Positions 20,716-30,182 of a stretch of 64,000 nucleotides of DNA are shown in pieces. The position numbers and the translations under genes are program-made. Within the stretch, counting starts at the first letter, position 1. Each line of letters opens with the position of its first letter. The DNA is from Vulcanimicrobium alpinum (GTDB lineage Bacteria; Vulcanimicrobiota; Vulcanimicrobiia; Vulcanimicrobiales; Vulcanimicrobiaceae): assembly GCF_027923555.1 (NCBI RefSeq), contig NZ_AP025523.1, positions 310,001 through 374,000 of the forward strand, in the 5' to 3' direction. The notes under the pieces are model-generated. The model saw only the letters and a list, made by a program, of their open reading frames with translations. It ran no database searches and had not been told where the DNA came from.

Positions 20716-22905
20716 GTGTTCGCCTCGCTTCGCGCCCTACTGATCGTTGTTGCCCTGGCGCTCGCTCCGCTTGCCTTGCTGATTCCGGCCGCGGCCGCCA
20801 CCACGCTTCCGGCCGGCCCGCTCGCCCTGCGCCGGGCCGCATCGCCGCTCCCGCTCGAGCCGTCGCTCGCCGACACCCGCTGGGCCGACGCGCTCACCGA
20901 CGGCCGGTTCACCAACCTCGCCACCCGCGCCGCGGCCGCCGGGACGACGCGGGTCGCGTTCTTCTACGATGACCGCGCGATCTACGTCGGGGTGCAGGCG
21001 GAGCAGACCGCGCCGGTTGTCGCCTCCCAGCCGGCCGACGAGATCGGCTTCGGCACCGACGACTTCGTCGGCTTCGAGATCGACACGGCCGGAAACGGCG
21101 AGCGCGTCTACCTCTTCGCCGTCACGCCGCGCGGGACGCGCTACGCGTTTGCCCGCGAGTCGACACGCTACAAGCCCGAGTGGGGCGCCGCCGCGGCCTC
21201 GACCGCGACCGGCTGGAACGCCGTGATGCGGATTCCGTACGGCGCGCTCAAACTCGCCGGCGACGGATTCCAGCACTGGAAGATCAATCTCGTGCGCAAC
21301 GTCGCGGCGACCGCGGAGCACGATACGCTCGTCTACACGCCGCTGATGGCCGACGCGACGGTTCCGACGTTTCCGAACTACGCGTTCGACTGGCGGTTCT
21401 GGCCGCCGGTCGACGGCGTCGCGCTGCGCGGCGCGGTGCCGCGCCCGAAGCCGCGCGCCGAAGTGTACGGTCTCGAGTCGGCGGGGACCGATCGCGACGC
21501 CGTCGTCACGCCCGCCGGCACGACGGTCCGCCGCGCGCCGCGCGCGGGGGGGGGCGACGTCGTCGTTCCGCTCGATCCGACCACGAGTTTTCGTCGGCGC
21601 CTTCTCGCCCGATTTCTCCAACGTCGAGATCGACCAGCTGACGATCGCGCCGCAGCAGTTCCAGCGCGCGCTCACCGAGTACTGGCCGTTCTTCGCGCAG
21701 GGCGCGGCGTACGTCAACGCCGCGCTCGAAGTCTACCAGCCGAATCTCCCGCCCGAGGTGCTGTTCTACTCACCGAACATCGCCGCGTTCGACCGCGGCT
21801 TCAAGGTCGTCGGGAGCAAGGGAACGACGTCGTTCGGCGCGCTCGAGGTGCGCGGCAGCGATCCGCAGACCGGCGCCGCGTTCGACGATCTCGCGTTCGG
21901 CATCCACCAGCGGCGTCCGAGCAACACGTTCGCGTGGTGGGCGGACGGCGCGTTCGCCGGACGTGAAAACGGCGTCGACCGCAGTTATGAAGTCGGCGCG
22001 TTCGGCCGTTCGCTGGCGAGCGGACTCGTCTACAGCGCGATGCACGCGCAGGAGACGGGACCGACGGTGACGCGCCCGAGCGAAGCGCAGAAGAACGCGG
22101 CGTTCATCGACCTGCAGAAACCCGGGATGGAAGCGAACCTCGGCTCCCTCGACACCGGGCCGCAGTTTGCGCCGGTCGCGGGCTTCACCAACCTCGCCGA
22201 CGTTCGCGGACCGTATTTCTCGCTGGATCTGAACCGCTCGCCGAAACGCGGAGCGATCAAGTTCGCGGATCTCTATCTGAACTTCGACCGTTGGCGCGAC
22301 CGCCGCAACAACGTGCACGACGCCGACGCCGACGCGTACCTGACGCTGAAGATGCGCTCGCCGCTCGCGTTCTACCTCAACGATCAATTGGGCTCGCTGC
22401 GTACCTACGAGGGCGACGGCTTCAGCGGCGGCCCGCACGGCTACCGCGACGCCCAGGTGCTCCCGTTCAAGACCTGGAGCATCGGCGCGGGCTACGGCGA
22501 GGGGCCGCCGAGCTCGTTCCGCACCGATTGGCAGCAGGGTCCGTTCGGGGCGTTCTTCCGCAGCAGCGCTCGGCGACGGTGACGCGCTCGCTCGGCCGCG
22601 CAAGCCTCTCGATCGACTACGCGGCGACGCACGAACGGCCGCCCGCGGGCGCCGCGGACGGCCAGCAGCTGCGGCGCTACGCGCTCGCGCTGCCGCTCGG
22701 CCGCGACGGAAACGCGACGCTCGCGTACCGCGACGTGAGCGGCCGCGGCGGCTTCGCGAACCCGGGGCGGAACCTTGCCGGATCGCTGCGCAAGCGCTTC
22801 GCCAACGGCAACGAACTGTTCCTGAACTACGGCCCGCCGGCCGCCGACAAGACCCTCGACCGCTGGATCCTCAAATATCTCGTGCGGCTCGGAGGCGCGC
22901 TCTGA
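20716..22905 (+). pseudogene. DUF5916-type surface protein with CBM9-like N-terminus, two frameshifts
   Basis: A GTG start at 20716 gives a signal peptide (residues 5-28), then a CBM9-like domain with DDRAIYVGVQAEQ and FVGFEIDTAGNGERVYLF. The frame shifts at the T-run 21588-21591, where one T fewer would restore VGAFSPDFSNVEID, a typical DUF5916 passage. It continues to 22582 and shifts back near 22570 to finish at TGA 22903-22905 with an amphipathic, Asn/Tyr/Arg-rich barrel-like end. The restored protein would be about 730 residues, probably an outer-membrane barrel linked to glycan or metabolite handling. The following gene, a winged-helix/TPR regulator 18 nt downstream, is also frameshifted. 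Either both are decaying or the assembly carries indels. Confidence 0.75.
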
Positions 22906-22923
22906 GACGTTTGTCGAACCACG

Positions 22924-24304
22924 GTGGTTACGACGGGCGTGCGCCTCTCGTTCCCGCCGTTCTCCTTCGACCGCGACGAGCGTGTGCTGCGGCGTGACGG
23001 TACCAACGTGCCGCTGCCGCCCAAGGCCGCGCAAGCCCTCGCGCTGCTGCTCGCGGAGCCCGGCGCGCTGGTCGCCAAACAGATGCTGCGCGACGCGCTG
23101 TGGCCCGAAGGCTTCGTCGAAGACGGCAACCTCACGCAGACGATCTACGTCATTCGCCGCGCGCTCGATCCCGGCGGCGACGGTCGCGCCTTCATCGAGA
23201 CGATCCCGCGGCGCGGTTATCGTTTCGTGCCGCCGGTGACGACGGAATCCGCGCCGGAGCGCGCGCGCGTCGCGCGGTTCGCGTTTGCGCTGCGGACGCT
23301 CGCCGGCGCGGCGGCGATCGCCTTCACATTCGGCGGCGTCTCGATCGGCGGCGACGCGGCGCGCGCGTACGCGCTCGGCCGATTCACCTGGAACAAACGT
23401 ACCGAAACGGCGACGCGCGCGAGCATCGCGCATTTCCGCGCGGTCATCGCGCTCGCGCCGAACGATCCGCGCGGCTACGCCGGCCTCGCCGACGCGTACG
23501 GCGAGGCGGGCGATTGGGGATTTCCCGCGATCGCCCCTGCCGCTGCGGCTTACGGCGCGGCCGAACGCTACGCGCGCGCCGGCGCTGGCGCGCGATCCGC
23601 GCTCGGGCGAAGCGATCGCGACGCTCGGACGCGTCGCGCTGCTGCGCGACGGCGACGTCGACCGCGCGGAAGCGCAGCTTCGCACCGCGATCGCGTACGC
23701 GCCCGATCACGCGCCCGCGTACGAGATGCTCGGCATCGTGCGCCTCTATCGAGGCGACGCCGCGGGCGCGCAGGCGGCACTGCGCCGCGCGACCGAACTC
23801 GACCCGCTCAGCCCGATGAATCTGGTGTGCTACGGAAAATCGCTGTACTACGGGCGCCGGTACGGCGAAGCGCGCGCCGCGCTGCGGCAGCTCAACGACC
23901 TCGACGCCGCCAACCTCGGTGCCGGCGAAGTGCTCGCGCTGACCGATCTCGAGCTCGGACTCGCCGACGAAGCGCGCGCGGCGATGCGCTCCATGGCGTC
24001 GTCGCATCACGAAGGCGAAAAGCGCGAGTACATCGCGATGATGAGCGCGCTGGTCGACACTCGCACCGGTCGCGCGCCGCGCGTCCTCCCCGATTTGCGG
24101 CCGCGCGCGAACGCGCACGTAGATACGTCGACCGCATCGGCGCTGTGCCTGGCGCTCGGGCGGCGCGACGCGGCGATCGCGTGGCTGGAAATCGGGATGC
24201 GCGACCGCGCGCGCAGCGAGCGCGGGCTCATCGCGCTCGACCCGCGGTTGGCGAGCCTGCGCGGCGACCAGCGCTTTAAGGCGCTCGTCGCCGGCATCTC
24301 CTAG
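22924..24304 (+). pseudogene. ToxR/CadC-type winged-helix regulator with TPR domain, one frameshift
   Basis: Start GTG 22924. Residues 1-105 form an OmpR-type winged helix (VPLPPKAAQALALLL, LWPEGFVEDGNLTQTIYVIRRAL, IETIPRRGYRF). A short hydrophobic stretch (about 120-145) follows, then TPR-like repeats. The frame changes near 23570-23582 in a GCGCGCGCC run. The correct continuation (LARDPRSGEAIATLGRVALL and onward) is in the next frame and ends at 24304. One-base correction gives a protein of about 460 residues like the CadC-type regulators that precede TPR domains in acidobacterial and related genomes. It probably controls the DUF5916 gene just upstream. The defect may be an indel error in a GC repeat. 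Confidence 0.8.
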
Positions 24305-24501
24305 CCGGCGGGGGTTCCCGTCAAGAAGGCGACGGTCAACGCGAAGGATCGCCGCCACGCGGCGACAACCTCGGCCGCACCCACCTTGCAGCATGCGGTC
24401 CAGCGCCCGGTCCGCGATTCGCCCCGCAGGTGGGACATGGTTTGGGCGATGTCGACGTTGCGTTCGCGGGCGAGCAGGGTGAGAAGGTCGGGGTCGTTCA
24501 T
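24301..24501 (-). CDS. Possible 66-residue protein, function unknown
   Basis: The ATG at 24501 opens MNDPDLLTLLARERNVDIAQ and the frame runs to a stop that overlaps the opposite-strand regulator stop. It has two adjacent Cys (TACCKVGAA) and a weakly hydrophobic end. A weak AGG lies upstream, and the gene would be divergent from the CGNR gene across an A/T-richer promoter region, which is the main reason to consider it real. No family is recognised. The frame continues far upstream as an artefact inside the CGNR gene, so this could be chance. Confidence 0.35.
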   Translation of the reverse strand: MNDPDLLTLLARERNVDIAQTMSHLRGESRTGRWTACCKVGAAEVVAAWRRSFALTVAFLTGTPAG

Positions 24502-24534
24502 CGCGCGCCTAGCTTTCGCGTAGTGGTCAAAGCG

Positions 24535-24561
24535 TTGTTGATATGCTACATTGTAGACCCG
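24535..24561 (+). promoter_or_regulatory. A/T-rich divergent promoter region with CTACATTGTAG palindrome
   Basis: In otherwise GC-rich sequence, GTTGATATGCTACATTGTAG carries an 11-nt palindrome (24546-24556) and -10-like TATGCT/TACATT boxes. It lies 24 nt before the CGNR GTG start, so it is a plausible promoter-operator. The minus strand holds TACAAT facing the 66-residue frame. Confidence 0.45.
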
Positions 24562-24579
24562 GAGCATGAAGTACGTCAA

Positions 24580-25137
24580 GTGCATTTGACCGATTACCCC
24601 GACCCGTCGCTGCAGCTCGCGATCGACTTGGTCAACACCGACCACGCGTCGCGCGCGCGCGAAATGATGCCCGACCTCGCGGCGGCGCGCGCGTTCCTTG
24701 GGGCGCACGGGATCGACGACGCGTTCGGCGAGGCCGACCTGCCGCGGCTGCGCCAACTGCGCGCCGCGCTGCGCGGGGTGTTCGAAGCCGGTGAGACCCG
24801 GGCCGCGGCGGAGCGGGTGAACGCGATCCTGGCCAGTTACCGCGCGGCCCCGAAGATCACGTTCTGCGACGGCGACGGGGACGCGCCGGCGCGGCTCGAG
24901 CCGGACGTCTGCGGCGACGCCGTCGACTACGTCGGCGCGGCGGCGGGTCTCGCGCTCGCGCGAGTTCTGTGCGACGCCGGGGCGGAACGCCTGGGGGTCT
25001 GCTCGTCGGAGACGTGCCGCGACGCGTTCGTCGACGTCAGCAAGAACTGCCGCAAGCGGTTCTGCGGCAGCGACTGCGCGCGGATCACCAGCGTCCGCAA
25101 TTTTCGCAAACGCGCCCGCACGAAGGCGTCCGCGTGA
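24580..25137 (+). CDS. CGNR zinc-finger (ABATE-type) regulator
   Basis: GTG 24580 starts a protein of 185 residues whose N-terminal region (LQLAIDLVNTD) matches the LCLDFVNT pattern of ABATE domains. The C-terminal zinc finger has four Cys spread over LGVCSSETCRDAFVDVSKN and KRFCGSDCARI, but the name-giving CGNR is changed to a CARITSVR version. The family is thought to bind DNA as stress-linked regulators. The apparent frame opens earlier at 24430, but that part crosses the promoter region. The stop overlaps the next gene start (GTGA), linking it to a flavoprotein. Confidence 0.8.
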   Translation: MHLTDYPDPSLQLAIDLVNTDHASRAREMMPDLAAARAFLGAHGIDDAFGEADLPRLRQLRAALRGVFEAGETRAAAERVNAILASYRAAPKITFCDGDGDAPARLEPDVCGDAVDYVGAAAGLALARVLCDAGAERLGVCSSETCRDAFVDVSKNCRKRFCGSDCARITSVRNFRKRARTKASA

Positions 25138-26285
25138 AGGTCGCCGTCGTCGGCGCGGGGCCGGCCGGCGCCGCGGCCGCGGTGACGTTCGCGCGCGCCG
25201 GCGCCGAGGTGACGCTGTTCGAGCGCGCGCGCTGGCCGCGGCCGAAGACCTGCGGCGACGGGGTGACTCCCGACGGGATCGGCGCGCTCGCCGCCCTCGG
25301 CGTCGCGATCCCCGATGATGCTCCCCGCTGTCCCGACGCGACGGTCGTTTCGCCGGGCGGCGCGCGCGCCGTCGGCCGCTGGAACGGCGCCGCGACCGTG
25401 ATTCCGCGGATCGCGCTCGATGCGGCGATCGTCGACGCGGCGCTCGCCGCCGGCGCGGTGCTGCACGACGGCTGCACGGTCGCCGCACTCGATCCCGACG
25501 GCACCGTCGCGACCGCGAAGAGCAGCGCGCGCTTCGATGCGGTCGTGCTTGCCGAGGGCGCGACCGGAGGCCTCGCGACGGCGCTGGGGTTCGGAGCGCT
25601 CGAAGAGCGTCAGGTCGCAGTGCGCGGGTACGCCGGCGCGGTGACGGACCTGCAGCCGACGTACAACGTCGTCTACGATCGCGCGCTCGCGCCCGGTTAC
25701 GGCTGGGTCTTCCCCACCGCGAAGCGCCGCGCGAACGTCGGGATCTGCGTTCCGGAACGGGCCGCGCGTGTCGCCGGAGGTCCGCGCGCGCTGCTCGACG
25801 CGTGGCTGGCGTCGGATCCGACCGTGCGCGCTCTGCTCGGAGAGCGCCCGCAGCTCGACGACGTCCGCGGCGGCGTGATCCCGACCGGGCGCGCGCGCCG
25901 CGGCGCCGGACGCATCCTTGCGGCGGGAGACGCAGCGGGCGTCGCCGATCCGCTCTCGGCCGAGGGGATCTCCCAAGCGATCGCGACCGGCGTCGCGGCG
26001 GCGCGCGCGCTGATCGACGCCGGCGGCGACGCCTTGCGCGCGCAGGCCGGCTACGCGCCGTCGCTGCGCGATCACGATCGCAACGCGCGTGAAGCTCGCC
26101 GCCTGCGCGCGCTCTTCCGCTGGACGCTCGATCCGATGATCGCGCTCGCCGCGACGCGGCCCGCGCTCGCCGATCATCTCGTCTCCGCCGGCTTCACGTT
26201 GAAAACCGACGGCCATTGGTTTCACGGCGTGCGCGGCGCGCTGCTTCGCCCGGCGCGCCGCGAGCGCGCGCTGCGGTCGCCTTAG
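25134..26285 (+). CDS. Geranylgeranyl-reductase-family FAD-dependent oxidoreductase
   Basis: This 383-residue flavoprotein starts at GTG 25134, overlapping the previous stop. It has the dinucleotide-binding GAGPAG at 7-12, an FERARWPRPKTCGDGVTP segment with the Cys-Gly-Asp-Gly typical of geranylgeranyl reductases, YGWVFPTAKRRANVGI in the middle, and the FAD-contacting GDAAGVADPLSAEGI block. Family members saturate isoprenoid chains of lipids, quinones or chlorophyll. The neighbouring uppS gene on the opposite strand (end at 26296) also concerns polyprenyl lipids, which fits such a role. The exact substrate is unknown. Confidence 0.88.
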   Translation: MKVAVVGAGPAGAAAAVTFARAGAEVTLFERARWPRPKTCGDGVTPDGIGALAALGVAIPDDAPRCPDATVVSPGGARAVGRWNGAATVIPRIALDAAIVDAALAAGAVLHDGCTVAALDPDGTVATAKSSARFDAVVLAEGATGGLATALGFGALEERQVAVRGYAGAVTDLQPTYNVVYDRALAPGYGWVFPTAKRRANVGICVPERAARVAGGPRALLDAWLASDPTVRALLGERPQLDDVRGGVIPTGRARRGAGRILAAGDAAGVADPLSAEGISQAIATGVAAARALIDAGGDALRAQAGYAPSLRDHDRNAREARRLRALFRWTLDPMIALAATRPALADHLVSAGFTLKTDGHWFHGVRGALLRPARRERALRSP

Positions 26286-26295
26286 CGCGTCGCGC

Positions 26296-27015
26296 TCAGC
26301 GGCCGAACCGCCGCTCGCGGTTCGCGTACGCGTCGATCGCGCGGTGCAGGGACGTCGCGTCGAATTCCGGCCACGGATCGGGCGTCGCCCACAGCTCCGC
26401 GTACGCCGACTGATACAGCAGAAAGTTCGAGAGCCGCAGTTCGCCGCCGGTGCGCACGACCAGATCGGGATCGGGCAGGCCCGCCGTCCACAGCCGCGCG
26501 GCGATCGCATCTTCGTCGATCTGCTCGGGAGCGATGCGTCCGGCGGCGACGTCGCGCGCGAGGCTGCGGCACGCATCGCGCAGTTCGGTGCGCGCGCCGT
26601 AGTCGACGGCGATCGTGAGCAGCAGCGCCGACCCGTGCGCCGTCACGTCTTCGAGGGTGCGGAACGCCTCGACGACCGCGCGCGGAAGCCGATCGCGCCG
26701 TCCGATCACGCGCACCTGCACGCCGCGCGCGGCGAGCGCCCCCGCCTTCTCGCGCGCGAAGCGTTCGGCCAAACCGAAGAGCCCCGCAACTTCGCCGCCT
26801 TCGCGGCTCCAATTCTCTTCGCTGAACGCGTAGACGGTGAGCATCGCGATTCCGGCGCGCAGCGCGCCGTCGACCGCGCGTTCGAGCGCGCCGATGCCGC
26901 GGCGGTGGCCTTCGAGCGCGGGCAGGTTGCGCGCGCGCGCCCAGCGCCGGTTGCCGTCCATGATGATCGCGACGTGTCGCGGTGCGCCGGTGAGCGCGGG
27001 TGCGCGTTCGATCAT
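26296..27015 (-). CDS. uppS: Undecaprenyl (polyprenyl) diphosphate synthase
   Basis: This 239-residue cis-prenyltransferase builds the C55 lipid carrier for cell-wall synthesis. The HVAIIMDGNRRWARARN motif with catalytic Asp20, the HRRG segment, the YAFSEENWSR motif and the C-terminal PDLVVRTGGELRLSNFLLYQSAYAE region are all present. ATG 27015 overlaps the stop of the upstream regulator gene (ATGA) and sets the catalytic Asp at the usual position. The frame extends upstream to 27291 only inside that gene. Co-transcription with a small winged-helix regulator and a membrane protein is unusual for uppS. Confidence 0.96.
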   Translation of the reverse strand: MIERAPALTGAPRHVAIIMDGNRRWARARNLPALEGHRRGIGALERAVDGALRAGIAMLTVYAFSEENWSREGGEVAGLFGLAERFAREKAGALAARGVQVRVIGRRDRLPRAVVEAFRTLEDVTAHGSALLLTIAVDYGARTELRDACRSLARDVAAGRIAPEQIDEDAIAARLWTAGLPDPDLVVRTGGELRLSNFLLYQSAYAELWATPDPWPEFDATSLHRAIDAYANRERRFGR

Positions 27016-27380
27016 GTCTGCGGTGCCAGCCGTGCCGACGCCGATTCCGCTTCGCGCTGCACGCCCCGCACGACCGCTTCGAGTTCGTCGACGTAGGCGA
27101 GGAAACGCGTGCGCCCTTCTTCGGTGATGCGCACGAACGTTGCCGGGCGTCCGCGGCCGCGCACGCGTTCGCTCTCGACGATCCCGACCTCGGCAAGCGC
27201 GTGCAGATGACGGTTCAAGTTGCCGTCGGTCAACCCGCACGCATCCTGCAGTTCGGTAAAGCGCATCCCGTCGGGGTTCGCGATCAGACACGCGCAGACG
27301 GCGAGGCGTCCGCGCTCGTGAAAGATGCGTTCGAGGCCGGCGAACGCGAACGGCGCGTCGTGCATCTCAGCAGCCCGCAC
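27012..27380 (-). CDS. Winged-helix transcriptional regulator
   Basis: This 122-residue MarR/PadR-like protein shows the winged-helix pattern: ACLIANPDGMRFTELQDACGLTDGNLNRHLHALAEVGIVE, then a wing with RGRGRPATFVRITEEGR, then a C-terminal helix likely used for dimerisation. It overlaps the end of the membrane-protein gene upstream by 14 nt and the uppS start downstream by 4 nt. Pairs of such regulators with small multi-TM proteins are common in high-GC bacteria, and the regulator probably controls its own operon. Confidence 0.85.
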   Translation of the reverse strand: MRAAEMHDAPFAFAGLERIFHERGRLAVCACLIANPDGMRFTELQDACGLTDGNLNRHLHALAEVGIVESERVRGRGRPATFVRITEEGRTRFLAYVDELEAVVRGVQREAESASARLAPQT

Positions 27381-27987
27381 GCGCGTCGCGATCGCGTTCG
27401 ATCAGCGCGCCGATCGCGAGCTGTCCGCAGCCGAACGTCAGCGGCATCACCCACCACGCGAGCGCGTTCGTGCCGGCGGCGAAAAGCAGGGTCGCACCGG
27501 TCGCCGCGAACGCGAGCGCGACGGCGGTGGTCCCGCGCGGCAGCATCGAACGCGAGGAGAGCAGGCCCAGCGCATAACACAGCGCCCACGTCCCCGGCAG
27601 CATCCCGAGCTCGTTGTGCGCGAGCAGCGCCGCGGTGAACGCGCCGCCGGCGACGACGGCGGGCGCGATCGCGATCGCGGCGGTGCGAAGTTCGGTGCGC
27701 GTGCGCGAGGACCAGTTGTTCGCCAGCCAGACCGCGAGCGCGCCGTAGTTGACCGCCAGCGCGAAGGTGAGGCACGCGATCCAGATCGCGACGTAGCGCG
27801 CGCCCTCGGCCGCCGAGGCCGGGTGCGGGACGAAAGCGAGTTGGACGAGCCCGGTCGCGACCGCCGCGACGCCGCTGGCGATCGCGGCCGGACCCGAGAG
27901 GCCGCGGAACCGCTGGACGGCCGCGAGGCGGGTGCGGACTTCGTCGAGGTCGGCGATGGCGCGGGTGACGTCCACAGGGGCTCCCAT
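27367..27987 (-). CDS. Multi-TM membrane protein of unknown function
   Basis: This 206-residue protein has five to six predicted TM helices after a short helical N-terminus (VDVTRAIADLDEVRTRLAAV). It has no catalytic motif. It is the first gene of the operon that continues with the winged-helix regulator and uppS, and it is tightly divergent from the helicase gene. Membrane protein plus regulator pairs of this kind recur but have no known function. Confidence 0.75.
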   Translation of the reverse strand: MGAPVDVTRAIADLDEVRTRLAAVQRFRGLSGPAAIASGVAAVATGLVQLAFVPHPASAAEGARYVAIWIACLTFALAVNYGALAVWLANNWSSRTRTELRTAAIAIAPAVVAGGAFTAALLAHNELGMLPGTWALCYALGLLSSRSMLPRGTTAVALAFAATGATLLFAAGTNALAWWVMPLTFGCGQLAIGALIERDRDARAGC

Positions 27988-28016
27988 GCGTGGCGAGTGG
28001 TCTTGAAAGATACTCT

Positions 28017-29739
28017 GTGGCGCAAAGAAAACCCTTCGCCGGCCCCGGGCGGAGGTCGCTCGCAGGGGCGCGAACGGACGAGCCCCTTGTGGCGGGTCCT
28101 CGGCTTCACGGATGGAGACTCCCGCTGCGCGCGTGGCAGCGCGCAGCGTTTGCGGGCTGGGATGCCGGGCGACCGAGCGATGCGCTGATCGTCGCGACCC
28201 CTGGCGCCGGCAAGACGCGGTTCGCGACGCGGGTCGCCCACGCGCTGCTGCGCGACGGCGCCGCCGGCCGCGTGATGGTCGTGGTGCCGCGCGAGCATCT
28301 CAAGGCCCAGGTGGCGCGGGCGATGGTCGGCGCCGGGGTCGTCCTCGACCACAAATTCCAGAACGCGCAGCAGCGCCTCGCACGCGACGTTCACGGCGCG
28401 GTGGTGACCTACCAGCAAGTCTGCGCGGCGCCGCGACTGTACCGCGACTTGTGCCGCGAGACTGCGCGTGAACACGACGGCGCCGGCGCGGCGATTCTGC
28501 TCGACGAGGTGCACCACGCCGGCGACGACGCGACGTGGGGGAAGGCGCTGCGCGACGCGTTCGACCCGGCGACGCACCGTGTCGCGCTCTCCGGGACGCC
28601 GTTCCGCTCCGACGGCACCGCGATCCCGTTCGTCCGCTACGATCGTGGGCTCTCGGTCGCCGACTTCGCGTACGATTACGCCGCCGCGCTGCGCGACGGC
28701 GTCTGCCGCGCGCTCGTCTTCGCCTTGCACGGCGGAGAGGCCGAGTGGATCGCGCGCGACGGGACCGCGATGTCGGCGACGTTCGAGACCGCGCTGCGCG
28801 AGCGTCTGCACCACTCCGAACGCCTGCGCACGATGCTCACGCAGGACGAATGGATCGGCGACGTCCTCACCAGCGCGCACATGCGCCTGCTCTCGGTGCG
28901 CGCCGAAGGGCACCGCGACGCGGCCGGACTCGTCGCGGCGATGAGCCAGGATCACGCGCGCGCGATCGCCGCGCTGATGGAGCGGCGCTTGGGCGTGCGC
29001 CCCACGATCGTCGTCTCGGATCTCGCCGATGCGTCGGAGCGGATCGCGGCGTTCGCGCGCTCTGCCGATCCGTGGATCGTCGCGGTGCACATGGTCTCCG
29101 AAGGCGTCGACATCCCGCGCCTGCGCGTCGGCGTCTACGCATCCAACGTCGTGACCGAACTGTACTTCCGCCAGTTCTGCGGACGGTTCGTGCGCACGGT
29201 CGACGGCGTGAACGATCCCGAGGCGTACGTCTTCGTCCCCGACGATCCGCGACTGCGCGAGCTGGCGCGCGGGGATCACGATCGACGTGCGCCACGGGCT
29301 GCGCGGACGCGACGCGCGCGACGACGAAACGCTCGCGCTCGACGCGGCGCGCCGCGAAGACGGTGCGAGCGACGCCGGACTGTACGAAGCGATCGCCGCG
29401 CGGGCGACCGACGAGCGCGTCGTCGATTTCGGCCCGCTGTTCAACCCCGCCGCGTTCGCGGCGGAGACGTTCGACGGCGCTGCGCCGCAGACCGAACGTC
29501 GCGACGACGCGCCCTCCGCGCTCACCAGCGCCGAGCGCAAGGAGTCGATGCGCCGGTCACTGCACGGGCTCGTCACGCGGGTGAGCCAGCGCTTCAACGT
29601 CGAGCACCGCAAGGTGCACGCGACGCTCAACCAGCGCGTCGGCGGCAGCGTCGCGACCGCGACCGAACGCGAACTCGATCTGCGCCGGCGCGTCGCCGAG
29701 AAGTGGCTCGCGCGCGACCGCTACGACGGCTTGCGCTGA
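28017..29739 (+). pseudogene. DEAD/DEAH-type superfamily 2 helicase, frameshifted
   Basis: Walker A ATPGAGKT, DEVH in the LLDEVHHAG box, SGTPFRSDG (motif III) and the QFCGRFVRT motif VI are all seen, so the two RecA domains are complete. At the G-run 29271-29274 one G too many breaks the frame. The other frame continues with ITIDVRHGLRGRDARDDE and ends at 29739. The corrected protein has about 570 residues. GTG 28017 is used, but 27990 or 28092 are also possible because the divergent gene starts at 27987. With the uncorrected frame the coding would run on to 30176 through unrelated sequence. Its role is unknown, and a DNA-repair or restriction-like helicase is possible. Confidence 0.8.
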
Positions 29740-29807
29740 AGCGAACGACCAGGGGGTCGCCGACATTCCTCCCGGGTGCGGGGCGACCGACGTCGAAGCG
29801 GCCGGAC

Positions 29808-30176
29808 GTGAACGGCGACGATACGAAGCACAGCGACCCTCTCGACAACCCGGACCTGGTCTCCCACCTCTCCGAGTCGCTGCGCGGCCTGCTGCGCAAG
29901 ACCGACGACGGCGACGAGGCGGCGCGCAGCGCGGCGCTGCCCGCGGCGGCCGCGATCGTCGATGCATTCGCCGCCGTCGGCCTGCTCGAGTTCGCGTACC
30001 TTTCGCCGACGGAGGACGATGACGAAGACGGCCCGATCGCGTGGCTCGAAGCGAGCGAAGCGATCTACGACAAGGAGCGCGACGCGGTCGTGATCGCGGG
30101 AAGCGAAGTGCTCGAAGTCTACGACGGGCCGATCACGCTCGAGGATCCGCCGGAGCACGAGACCGACGAGAGCTGA
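29808..30176 (+). CDS. Small acidic protein of unknown function
   Basis: GTG 29808 opens a 122-residue, strongly acidic protein (Asp/Glu-rich around LSPTEDDDEDGPIAWLEA and at the end) with no TM helix, no signal peptide and no recognised motif. It follows the helicase by 68 nt in the same direction and may be part of that locus. It happens to lie in the same frame as the unshifted helicase reading, so an automated call could fuse the two. The codon pattern looks real, but the gene is not certain. Confidence 0.55.
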   Translation: MNGDDTKHSDPLDNPDLVSHLSESLRGLLRKTDDGDEAARSAALPAAAAIVDAFAAVGLLEFAYLSPTEDDDEDGPIAWLEASEAIYDKERDAVVIAGSEVLEVYDGPITLEDPPEHETDES

Positions 30177-30182
30177 GGCGGC

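Noticed and set aside
21543-21550. The G8 run as the frameshift site in the DUF5916-type gene
   Set aside because: The protein keeps the correct frame past the run up to TTSF, and the shift falls at the T-run 21588-21591.
27990-30176. A single 728-residue protein joining the helicase and the acidic downstream gene
   Set aside because: The frame leaves helicase homology at the G-run 29271-29274 and passes through Arg-rich nonsense until 29808. The true helicase end is in another frame.
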